DNA of 5,886 nucleotides, taken from assembly GCA_021848765.1 (NCBI GenBank), contig JAJZTU010000216.1, forward strand, positions 1 through 5,886, written 5' to 3'. Each line of letters opens with the position of its first letter. Position 1 is the first letter of the stretch. A program made the translations under genes and the position numbers. The notes under the pieces were generated by a model. That model did no database searches. It saw only the letters and a program-made list of their open reading frames with translations, and was not told where the DNA came from. This document shows, piece after piece, positions 1 to 5,572 of the stretch. The DNA is from Bacillota bacterium (GTDB lineage: Bacteria; Bacillota; GCA-003054495; Carboxydocellales; JAJZTU01).

Positions 1-36
1 TAAGGACGGTCCAGGAATGAAAGGAGAGGTTTACCC

Positions 37-1044
37 ATGAAGTGGGGGATCATCGGTTGCGGACACATCGCTTTGAAACGGTTTAGCCCGGCCTTGTCTT
101 TGGTCCCGGGTGCCCGGTTGGTGGCCGTACAAAATCGAAGCATGGAGAAGGCAGCCCGTTTAGCGCAGCAACTGGGGGTCGCCAGGTATTATGACAACGC
201 GGAAGAACTTTTGGCTGATCCGGAGGTTGAAGTGGTCTATATTGCCAGCCCCACGGTGAGCCACCTGCCGGAAACCCTTGCAGCCGCCCGGGCCGGTAAG
301 CATGTCCTGTGCGAAAAACCCATGGCAATGAATACTGCTGAAGCCAGGGTTATGCTAGAAGCCTGTGACGAGGCCGGAGTAAAACTGATGCTAGCCAACA
401 TGATGCGCTTTCATGCCTGCCACCGGGAGGCCCGGCGTTTGTTCCGGGAGGGGGCCATCGGGCGGCTTGTGGCCGCCCGGGTAGATTTTTGCTTCCTCTT
501 GGATACCCGGCGCAGCCAGTGGCGGTTGGAAAAAGCGATCGGCGGGGGTGGTCCGGTGATGGATGTAGGGATCCATGCCATCGACCTCCTGAGATATGTT
601 ACCGGGAGTGAAGTGGCTTCCGTACAGGCCATGACTCAGGGTTGGGCCGTTAATACCACGGTAGGTGGTGATGCGGAGGATACTGCTGTGGCTAACTTGT
701 TGTTTAGGGATGGTTGCTTAGCTAACATTACGGTCAGCTTCAGCACTCCCGACAGCCTTAACCGCCTTGAACTCTACGGCAGTGAAGGGATGCTCTGGAC
801 AGAAGGTACAATCGGTCAGGAATCAACGGGCAAGTTGTTCGTCCGGCGCAACGGGACCGTAGAGGAGTACTCACCGGTACCTGCGGATATCTATGCTGCT
901 GAAATTGCCCATCTGGAGGAGTGTATCAGGGAAGGCCGGCAGCCGCTTATCGACGGAACGGAAGGGATGCACGACTTGGCGGTGGCCGGGGCGATTTATC
1001 AAAGTGCCCGGACCGGATGTACGGTGACTATACAAGAAAGCTGA
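37..1044 (+). CDS. Gfo/Idh/MocA family NAD(P)-dependent oxidoreductase
   Basis: A complete 335-residue protein, the usual length for this family of cytosolic sugar and cyclitol dehydrogenases/reductases. The N-terminal Rossmann fold begins at once with a dinucleotide-binding glycine motif (GCGHIA, residues 7-12). The family signature CEKP lies at 92-95, where Lys94 is the expected catalytic lysine. The C-terminal substrate domain contains GGGGPVMDVGIHAIDLL at about 169-185; Asp176 and His180 occupy the usual catalytic/substrate positions. The ATG at 37 is preceded by AAAGGAGAGG (20-29), a good ribosome binding site. A TAA at 1-3 may be the stop of an upstream gene, so this could be the last gene of an operon; a hairpin follows at 1068-1105. 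The substrate cannot be deduced: inositol, glucose, xylose and nucleotide-sugar enzymes share these motifs. Family assignment is secure; there is no evident link to the germination genes downstream. Confidence 0.93.
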   Translation: MKWGIIGCGHIALKRFSPALSLVPGARLVAVQNRSMEKAARLAQQLGVARYYDNAEELLADPEVEVVYIASPTVSHLPETLAAARAGKHVLCEKPMAMNTAEARVMLEACDEAGVKLMLANMMRFHACHREARRLFREGAIGRLVAARVDFCFLLDTRRSQWRLEKAIGGGGPVMDVGIHAIDLLRYVTGSEVASVQAMTQGWAVNTTVGGDAEDTAVANLLFRDGCLANITVSFSTPDSLNRLELYGSEGMLWTEGTIGQESTGKLFVRRNGTVEEYSPVPADIYAAEIAHLEECIREGRQPLIDGTEGMHDLAVAGAIYQSARTGCTVTIQES

Positions 1045-1067
1045 AAACATTTCCCATAAGATTACTA

Positions 1068-1105
1068 ATTATAGACCTACTGCAGTCCGTCAGTAGGTCT
1101 ATAAT
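1068..1105 (+). terminator. Perfect 15-bp hairpin after the oxidoreductase gene
   Basis: The arms ATTATAGACCTACTG (1068-1082) and CAGTAGGTCTATAAT (1091-1105) are exact reverse complements around an 8-base loop. The hairpin begins 23 bases after the oxidoreductase stop and separates it from the germination operon. It probably ends or protects the upstream transcript. The downstream sequence ATTACTCATC is not a true T-run, so it is not a textbook intrinsic terminator; a 3' stabilising structure is the alternative. Confidence 0.55.
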
Positions 1106-1153
1106 ATTACTCATCAAAAAGGATTAGATCTCATCGCTATCTGAGCAACCAAA

Positions 1154-1183
1154 GAATATTCTCAGTGTCGCCGGATTATAATA
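1154..1183 (+). promoter_or_regulatory. Candidate sigma-G-type promoter of the ger operon
   Basis: GAATA (1154-1158) fits the forespore sigma-G -35 consensus GHATR. It is separated by 18 bases from TATAATA (1177-1183), which matches the -10 consensus CATNHTA except at its first base. The site lies about 50 bases upstream of the gerA start, and gerA-type operons are classically sigma-G dependent. The same -10 could serve sigma-A, but no TTGACA-like element sits at the right distance. Assignment is by consensus matching only. Confidence 0.45.
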
Positions 1184-1233
1184 CAATTATTGCACGCAGG
1201 TAATTACCCTACAGTTAAATTCCGGAGGAAAAG

Positions 1234-2121
1234 ATGTTCATAAGGTATAACAGACCAGTGAGACGTAAAAAGAGCGGGTCCACAAAGAAAAATATTTCTT
1301 TGTCCGAAACAAGTGATCTTTCTGACAATCTGGATGAAAATCTTGTACAAATAAAAGAGATTCTGGCCGATTTTAGCGATCTGGTAATAAAGAAATTCAA
1401 AATCGCCGGTAAACAACAGGTTGCAGCCATCATTTACATTGACGGGTTAATAGATACAACGACATTATACAATGGTATTTTACAACCGTTGATGCTGCAT
1501 GCACCCCTGGTTGAAGCCCAGGAAGGCCACAGCGAAGGTTTAAGATTAAGGGATATAAAAGAACATATACTTCTCCCCGGCCAGTTGTCCGAGACAACAA
1601 ACATGTACAAACTTATAGATTGCATCCTGGCCGGTAATGTCGCCCTGCTTTTGCACAGAACGCCGGTAGCTTTAATAGCTGATATCCGGGGATGGGAAGC
1701 CAGAACCCGGGGCGTGGAGGAGTCACCCAGCGAAACCGTGGTTCAGGGACCCAGAGAGGCTTTCAATGAAACACTCCGGACTAATACCTCTCTGCTACGC
1801 CGGCGCATCGGCCCGGGAAGGAGTACCCTTCCCCATCTTTCTGGAAGTACTGGTTATGGAAATTTCCTTCGAAATTTTCCGGGAAGCAGGTGTGCGCATG
1901 CCCCGCCCGCTGGGCCCGGCAGTAAGCATCGTTGGTGGGCTGGTGTTGGGAGACGCTGCCATAACAGCAGGTCTGGCTTCCCCGGCCACGGTACTGGTAG
2001 TCGCATACCTTGTTTCGCTGCAGTCCTTCGGAGTCCCCTACATGTCGCCCCTCGCGCCCATGGCGAGCGGGGATTTAAAAGATATCTTGATCAGAGCCCC
2101 GTTAAGGGCACTGCGGATTAA
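1234..2121 (+). pseudogene. GerA-family germinant receptor A subunit, N-terminal fragment (degraded gene)
   Basis: GerA proteins are about 480-530-residue subunits of the nutrient receptor in the spore inner membrane, with a large soluble N-terminal region and several membrane segments. This frame carries genuine GerA sequence only to about residue 192. The recognisable parts are QQVAAIIYIDGLID (61-74), the GNVALLLHRTPVALIADIRGWE region (134-155), and the hallmark VVQGPREAFNETLRTNTSLL (169-188) ending LRRRI. After about position 1810 the frame reads unrelated, proline/arginine-rich sequence, while true GerA sequence resumes in the frame of 1766-2158. Roughly 165 family residues are missing at the junction, including the rest of the soluble domain and the first membrane segments. 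The ATG at 1234 has GGAGG at 1224-1228 and sits behind a sigma-G-like promoter, so the 5' end is intact. With the C-terminal piece, the locus spans 925 bp instead of about 1.5 kb. Family identity is very likely; loss of function is inferred from the size of the gap. Confidence 0.85.
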
Positions 2122-2158
2122 ACCCCAAAGCATCAGGGACGGAAAGCCGGTACGGTAG
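1766..2158 (+). pseudogene. GerA-family germinant receptor A subunit, C-terminal fragment (degraded gene)
   Basis: This is the continuation of the gerA relic, shifted one frame from the 5' part. The ATG at 1766 is an artefact of the frame; real GerA similarity begins near 1805 with ASAREGVPFPIFLEVLVMEI (residues 14-33). It continues through the conserved EISFEIFREAGVRMPRPLG and AVSIVGGLVLGDAAITAGLASP motifs. A second lesion lies near residue 80: the text passes directly from ATVLVVA to YLVSLQSFGVPYMSPLAP. In intact relatives about 45 residues of hydrophobic sequence (the last membrane segments) separate those two motifs. This second gap keeps the frame. The C-terminal tail SGDLKDILIRAPLRALRIKP is typical. 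The gerC region begins about 60 bases downstream. No separate ribosome binding site is evident, so this piece is unlikely to be made independently. Confidence 0.82.
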
Positions 2159-2219
2159 AAAATACAGGGCCGGAACAATTAAAAAACGACAATCCTGCGC
2201 TGAAATATGGTGATATATA

Positions 2220-2306
2220 ATGTTACCGCGAAGGTTAAAAATATTGCAGTTAAGTATCATCGGTATATTGCTGCTAACCATCTCTCTCTACAGGTTGCTG
2301 GGATAG
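2220..2306 (+). pseudogene. Displaced signal-peptide start of the gerC lipoprotein gene
   Basis: ATG at 2220 is preceded by GGTGAT (2209-2214), an exact 6-base match to the Shine-Dalgarno region at 5-base spacing. The frame encodes 28 residues: MLPRRLKILQ, then a hydrophobic run LSIIGILLLTISL, then YRLLG and a stop at 2304-2306. This is what a GerC lipoprotein signal peptide looks like: basic start, hydrophobic core, no lipobox. The missing lipobox STGCWDRQE is readable at 2287-2313 in the frame of the main gerC body. The break coincides with the TC tract at 2281-2289. Adding one TC gives a continuous precursor reading ILLLTISLSTGCWDRQEVEK. Confidence 0.78.
2281..2289 (+). repeat. TC dinucleotide tract at the gerC frameshift
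   Basis: TCTCTCTCT, four and a half TC units, lies where the signal-peptide frame and the gerC body frame must join. Gain of one unit joins the two frames exactly; the present length does not. Short dinucleotide tracts are prone to replication slippage and also to sequencing error. The tract is seen directly; slippage as the cause is inferred. Confidence 0.75.
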
Positions 2307-2313
2307 ACAGGAA

Positions 2314-3423
2314 GTGGAAAAGATGGTTATAGTTTCGGGGGTGGGGATTGAGAAGGCTGACGAGGGCGAAAACTTAAGATTAACCATTCAGATGATTATA
2401 CCTGCCCAACTGGACGAATCCAAAGGAGGGAAAGCTGCCGGTACCCAGGGACCCTTCTTTATCCGTACCTTTACCGGCAGAACGGTTTCCGAAGCGGTGG
2501 AAAGATTCCAGTCTGAGACCGGCCGTAATGTTTTGTGGTCTCATACCAAAGTAATTATTTTGGCTGAAGAACTGGCCCAAAAGGGGGTATTTTCCGCTCT
2601 CCAGTATTTTGAGCGCAGTGCTAAGTTTCGGGAAAAATTAGTTATCTTTGTGGCACATGGTACCACGGCAAAAGCAATTCTAGAGGCAGGCCACGAGGTG
2701 GAAAAGTTGTCGGCCAATGCTATGGAATTAGCGGTAAAAATGGGGCGCACAAGAGGGACAACGCCCGGGATTGATTTTTTTCAGTTCATAACCAACCTTG
2801 CGGATCCAAGTCTGTCCCCTGTGGCCAACGGTGTAAAGTTGCTCCCGCCTCTAACGGTGTCCGGCGGGGAAAAGCAGCAGCCGCGGATAAATGTCTCCGG
2901 TACAGCAGTATTTAAGGGTGATAGAATGGTAGGCTGGCTCGACCCTGTCGAAACCCGGGGATTAATGTGGCTGCAGAATAAAGTGAGCAAGGGTGTGCTT
3001 GTGGTAAATTCCCCTGTAGAAGCAGGCAAGCAGGTGGGACTGCGGATTACCGGTTCAAAATCCAAAATTTATCCGGAGATATCCCGGGACAGACTCTGTT
3101 TTAAGGTAAAAGTCAAAGTAGAAACCAGTGTAGCGGACCAAGAGTATCAAGGAGATTTGGATAACCCCGCCTACCTGAAAAAAATGGAAAAAGAACTGGC
3201 TCAGACCGTGAGCGAAGAAATAATGAGTGTTATTGAGAAGTTGCAGGATTGGCGAACTGACCCGGTGGGATTCGGCAGAACGGTAAAACTAAGCTATACC
3301 GGTCAGTGGCGGGAACTACGGCAGGGGTGGCAGGATAAGGTCTTTCCCGCAAACCTGGTAAATGTAGAAGTTACAGCCAATATAAAGCAAACCGGTACTG
3401 TCTTCAAGTCGAAAATGAGGTGA
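2314..3423 (+). CDS. Ger(x)C family spore germination lipoprotein, body out of frame with its signal peptide
   Basis: GerC subunits are lipoproteins anchored to the outer face of the spore inner membrane, where they complete the GerA-GerB-GerC receptor. This frame holds the whole mature domain. Motifs are IVSGVGIEKADEGENLRLTI (residues 6-25), GRTVSEAVERFQSETGRNVLWSHTKVII (55-82), GIDFFQFI (152-159), and the C-terminal-domain hallmark GTAVFKGDRMVGWLD plus ETRGLMWL (196-220). It ends with the typical NVEVTANIKQTGTVFKS tail. The GTG at 2314 is only the first in-frame start codon and has no convincing ribosome binding site. The reading frame is open from 2278 and contains the lipobox TGCWDRQE (cysteine codon at 2296-2298), so the true gene should begin at ATG 2220. 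As sequenced, the signal peptide is one frame off, so little or no exported lipoprotein would be made unless a slippage event restores the frame. The stop overlaps the ribosome binding site of the downstream gerB-type gene, supporting co-transcription. Confidence 0.88.
   Translation: MEKMVIVSGVGIEKADEGENLRLTIQMIIPAQLDESKGGKAAGTQGPFFIRTFTGRTVSEAVERFQSETGRNVLWSHTKVIILAEELAQKGVFSALQYFERSAKFREKLVIFVAHGTTAKAILEAGHEVEKLSANAMELAVKMGRTRGTTPGIDFFQFITNLADPSLSPVANGVKLLPPLTVSGGEKQQPRINVSGTAVFKGDRMVGWLDPVETRGLMWLQNKVSKGVLVVNSPVEAGKQVGLRITGSKSKIYPEISRDRLCFKVKVKVETSVADQEYQGDLDNPAYLKKMEKELAQTVSEEIMSVIEKLQDWRTDPVGFGRTVKLSYTGQWRELRQGWQDKVFPANLVNVEVTANIKQTGTVFKSKMR
3417..3423 (+). promoter_or_regulatory. Ribosome binding site that decides the gerB-type start
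   Basis: GAGGTGA (3417-3423) overlaps the gerC stop codon and lies 8 bases before ATG 3432. The alternative GTG at 3420 lies inside this site and has no site of its own. ATG 3432 is therefore the better start, and the overlap suggests translational coupling to gerC. Confidence 0.7.
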
Positions 3424-3431
3424 AAATATCT

Positions 3432-4499
3432 ATGACCGGCCGAGATATGATATCCAGCAGGCAGTTCACCATGCTCATCGCCATTTTAACGATGCACTTT
3501 TCTATCTTTCTGATGCCTGGAATTATTCTGGAGTTCAGCAGGCAATATTCCTGGGTATCTATGTGCATAGCTGTATTGGGAGATATTTTAATGGCAGTGC
3601 TTCTCTACGCACTGGGACAAATGTATCCCGGGCGGACGCTTTTTGAATACCCACAACTAATCTTGGGACGTTTGGCCGGCAAATTATTTGCCCTGTTTTT
3701 TCTTTATGTGGGGGGCATTATCCTTCGTATTTTTACTGAGTGTTCATTAACTTATTTACTTGATGAGACACCCTTTCTATTTTTGCTTTTGTTAGGAATA
3801 ACTACTACCGGCTACTATGTTTACAAAGGCCTGACAGTTATAGTACGCCTGGGCGAGTTGGTGGCTCCCATTATATTCATCGTCGTTCCGGGATTGCTGT
3901 TATCAGTTAGCCCTAAAATATCCCTGGCTAACCTGGTTGTCGTAGACTGGACCTGGTTGGGAATTTTCCGGGGAGCCCTTATTCAAATGGCCATGTTCGG
4001 GGTGTGCATTCTAATGGGGGTTTTTATGGCTTTCCACGACAAGCCCGGGCAATCCTTCCGGGTCAAAGTACGGGGAGTCATTATCAGCGGAGTATTAATA
4101 ACCGCTCTGTTCCTGGTCAGCCTCGGGGTACTGGGCGAATATGCCGTTGCTCAAACAACATTTCCTACCGAGAGCCTGGCCCGGTTAATTGAATTCCCCA
4201 TAGACCCCTTAATTCTGGCCGTGCTTGTGATGGGCGGAAGTATTACCATCTCCATATTGTATTTTGCGGCTTCCCTCGGCCTGGCTCAAACCGTGGGCTT
4301 AGCCAACTACCGGTGGTTGATCATTCCTGCCGGGGTCATGATAATGTTGGAAGCGGCTTATCTTTTGGGCGATAATATTGTCGAGCTGAAAAAACACCTC
4401 TCTACGGTTTTTCCTGTGGTTGCATTGCCCGTGGAACTCGGAATGACATCCTTCTTGTTATTAGCGGCCTGGATTAAAAGGCATTCCTACCCTCCTTAA
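3432..4499 (+). CDS. GerAB/GerKB-family spore germination permease-like subunit
   Basis: This is the B subunit of the GerA-type nutrient receptor, an integral inner-membrane protein of the amino-acid/polyamine/organocation transporter superfamily that recognises germinant and may conduct ions. The product is 355 residues from ATG 3432, a normal length (GTG 3420 would add four residues). Sequence starts ISSRQFTMLIAILTMHFSIF, typical of the family. About ten hydrophobic segments can be read, roughly at residues 11-31, 41-62, 79-101, 111-131, 139-159, 181-201, 216-236, 256-281, 293-311 and 326-348. Family-like stretches include MYPGRTLFEYPQLILGRLAG and the GLTVIVRLGELVAPII region. No frameshift or gap is apparent, in contrast to its A and C partners. 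It is the last gene of the operon: its TAA lies one base from the stop of the opposite-strand ferritin-like gene, with no terminator between. Germinant specificity cannot be told. Confidence 0.88.
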   Translation: MTGRDMISSRQFTMLIAILTMHFSIFLMPGIILEFSRQYSWVSMCIAVLGDILMAVLLYALGQMYPGRTLFEYPQLILGRLAGKLFALFFLYVGGIILRIFTECSLTYLLDETPFLFLLLLGITTTGYYVYKGLTVIVRLGELVAPIIFIVVPGLLLSVSPKISLANLVVVDWTWLGIFRGALIQMAMFGVCILMGVFMAFHDKPGQSFRVKVRGVIISGVLITALFLVSLGVLGEYAVAQTTFPTESLARLIEFPIDPLILAVLVMGGSITISILYFAASLGLAQTVGLANYRWLIIPAGVMIMLEAAYLLGDNIVELKKHLSTVFPVVALPVELGMTSFLLLAAWIKRHSYPP

Positions 4500-4500
4500 C

Positions 4501-4902
4501 TCATTTCATCATGCTCAGCAGTTCCTTGTGATAATATTCATCCTTCTGGATGTTTTTAATAGCATAATAGAGTTCCATGTGGACATACATGGCCCGGTTG
4601 GCCAAATCGCCATAGAAGTCATACGCCTTTTGCTCATCCTCGATAGCGGCTTTTACACCATCCTTAAAGTTGGCGATAGTGGGCTCGGGCATATCCATGA
4701 CCATGTGCATGTGGCCGGTGAGTCTGGTCAACCACATGGCCAGGGTTAGGGCGTGGGCGTTCTCATCCCGCCGAATACCCAGGATAATAGTCTTTTCCCA
4801 GTTTGACGGGGCCATGGAAGCCAATTTGGAGTAATAGGCTATAGCTTTCTGTTCGTCCTTGAGGGCCTTCATCAGGTCAGCAACCAGCATGGGATACATC
4901 AT
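4501..4902 (-). CDS. Small ferritin-like (rubrerythrin-type) diiron protein
   Basis: A 133-residue, all-helical protein with two repeats of a ferritin-like half-site: Glu17 in DEQKAIAYY and ExxH at Glu47-His50 (DENAH), then Glu90 in EDEQKAYDFY and ExxH at Glu122-His125 (DEYYH). These six residues form the complete ligand set of a four-helix-bundle diiron centre as in rubrerythrin, but no cysteine-rich rubredoxin domain is present. A Met/His-rich linker HMHMVMDMPEP (64-74) joins the halves and could bind metal. Likely roles are peroxide reduction or iron handling, possibly in the cytosol, since no signal peptide is visible. The start is the first of two tandem ATGs (4902), 8 bases after AAGGAG (complement of 4911-4916). 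It is transcribed toward, and ends one base from, the gerB-type gene. Fold assignment is strong; the physiological role is inferred. Confidence 0.85.
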   Translation of the reverse strand: MMYPMLVADLMKALKDEQKAIAYYSKLASMAPSNWEKTIILGIRRDENAHALTLAMWLTRLTGHMHMVMDMPEPTIANFKDGVKAAIEDEQKAYDFYGDLANRAMYVHMELYYAIKNIQKDEYYHKELLSMMK

Positions 4903-4956
4903 GTTACCCTCTCCTTCTTGCTAATTCTGCTCGTGGTACGCAGTTTTTGTACAATA

Positions 4957-4988
4957 TAGTATATGGGAACAAGGATAAAGTGGTGAAA
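4957..4988 (-). promoter_or_regulatory. Possible promoter of the ferritin-like gene
   Basis: Read on the minus strand, CATATACTA (complement of 4957-4965) lies about 55 bases upstream of the ferritin-like ATG. It includes TATACT, a near-consensus sigma-A -10, with TTCACC about 18 bases upstream as a weak -35. It also fits the mother-cell sigma-E/sigma-K -10 pattern CATANNNTA, with an AC in the upstream TTCACC. The sequence cannot decide between vegetative and sporulation control. Confidence 0.3.
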
Positions 4989-5014
4989 AAATCTCAAGCC
5001 GGCCGACTGCGGCT
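4986..5014 (-). terminator. Weak hairpin followed by six T on the minus strand
   Basis: On the minus strand AGCCG and CGGCT (complement of 5010-5014 and 4997-5001) can pair around an 8-base loop, followed five bases later by TTTTTT (complement of 4986-4991). This resembles a short intrinsic terminator. No minus-strand gene lies to the right, so it would act only on read-through from a lost gene or on an upstream leader. The stem is only 5 bp and may be chance. Confidence 0.25.
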
Positions 5015-5223
5015 CCCAACCATCGACGAATACTTTATAAATACTGAGGCAACAATAAAAAATTAAAGGTTGATAACAATATATCTTAGGTTTTCAATCG
5101 GTTTTTGGATTGCTTCTCTTGATCAAGCTGGAATTATCTTTCTAACGGAATCATTAAGCGTTTCTTCGTTAAACCGACCGTTATGAAACCCCGGTACATT
5201 AGCGAATAATGTGTGTTTTCTTA

Positions 5224-5230
5224 AGGGAGG
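5224..5230 (+). promoter_or_regulatory. Ribosome binding site of the CopD-like gene; start ambiguous
   Basis: AGGGAGG (5224-5230) is a strong site. It is only 3 bases from ATG 5234 but 9 bases from the in-frame GTG at 5240. Spacing favours GTG 5240, codon preference favours ATG 5234; the two products differ by two residues. Confidence 0.55.
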
Positions 5231-5233
5231 AAA

Positions 5234-5545
5234 ATGCCTGTGGAAAAGTTCCTGCACGGCCTGAGCGGTACATTACACATTTTGGCAGCAGTAACCTGGA
5301 TCGGCAGTATGATTTATAACAAGTATGCGGTCGCACCTGCCTTAAAGCCCCTCGCACCTACCAAGGCCCAGGCCATAAACATGATGGCCACCAAAAGCTT
5401 TGCACCCCTTACCTGGACTAGTCTGGTGGTATTAACTGCTACCGGGATCTATGGAGCAGTGGGCAAGTGGAAGGACCTTGCTCCCCTGGCCGTAAAGCCC
5501 CCTATAATGTACTTATGTTCACCGAGAATTTTAGTTATTTCCTAA
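5234..5545 (+). CDS. CopD-like small membrane protein, apparently truncated at the C-terminus
   Basis: The 103-residue product starts like the small four-helix membrane proteins related to the CopD/copper-resistance D domain: a first membrane helix at about residues 6-28 with His8 and His15 (HGLSGTLHILAAVTWIGS), and a second at about 56-76 (FAPLTWTSLVVLTATGIYGAV). Relatives of this type are usually about 150 residues with two more hydrophobic helices. Here the sequence turns after LAVKPPIMY into LCSPRILVIS and stops, and neither downstream alternative frame is hydrophobic enough to be the missing part. The loss is therefore probably a deletion, not a simple frameshift. The next gene starts 28 bases beyond the stop. 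Histidines in the first helix hint at heme or copper binding, but no function is proven. It may be a non-functional remnant. Confidence 0.6.
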   Translation: MPVEKFLHGLSGTLHILAAVTWIGSMIYNKYAVAPALKPLAPTKAQAINMMATKSFAPLTWTSLVVLTATGIYGAVGKWKDLAPLAVKPPIMYLCSPRILVIS

Positions 5546-5572
5546 GGAACTGGGATAGGAGGTGAGTAATTC

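Larger units (their letters stand above)
4903..5233. other. 331-bp intergenic region between divergent genes
   Basis: This divergent spacer between the ferritin-like gene (minus) and the CopD-like gene (plus) must hold both promoters. It is AT-rich near 5035-5110. It contains a possible minus-strand promoter near 4957-4988, a weak hairpin with an A-run at 4986-5014, a 10-bp palindrome CTTGATCAAG (5118-5127), and a 6-bp inverted repeat TAACGG/CCGTTA (5143-5148 and 5178-5183). I see no convincing plus-strand promoter and no credible gene. One 27-codon GTG frame (4983-5066) is open but unsupported. Confidence 0.6.

Noticed and set aside
921..1127. Plus-strand 68-codon frame overlapping the end of the oxidoreductase gene
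   Set aside because: It is a shadow of the oxidoreductase coding frame and runs through the hairpin; the composition is not protein-like.
1234..2158. Programmed ribosomal frameshifting to fuse the two gerA pieces
   Set aside because: Even a perfect frameshift would leave about 165 conserved residues missing, and no slippery heptamer with a downstream structure is evident at the joint.
2314..2325. GTG 2314 as the genuine gerC start
   Set aside because: It would remove the lipobox cysteine and signal peptide that are still readable just upstream, and it has no proper ribosome binding site.
4528..4749. Plus-strand frame antisense to the ferritin-like gene
   Set aside because: It mirrors the ferritin-like coding region, whose motifs and ribosome binding site clearly favour the minus strand.
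4983..5066. 27-codon GTG frame in the intergenic region, reading VKKSQAGRLRLPTIDEYF and onward
   Set aside because: It has only a weak AAGG upstream and an uncommon start, and I recognise no family. It could be a remnant of an N-terminus but there is not enough to call a gene.
5478..5508. TTGCTC-19-TATAAT as a sigma-A promoter for the 66-residue protein gene
   Set aside because: The -10 (5503-5508) is perfect, but the spacing of 19 is long and the -35 is poor. It also lies within the CopD-like coding sequence, so chance is likely.
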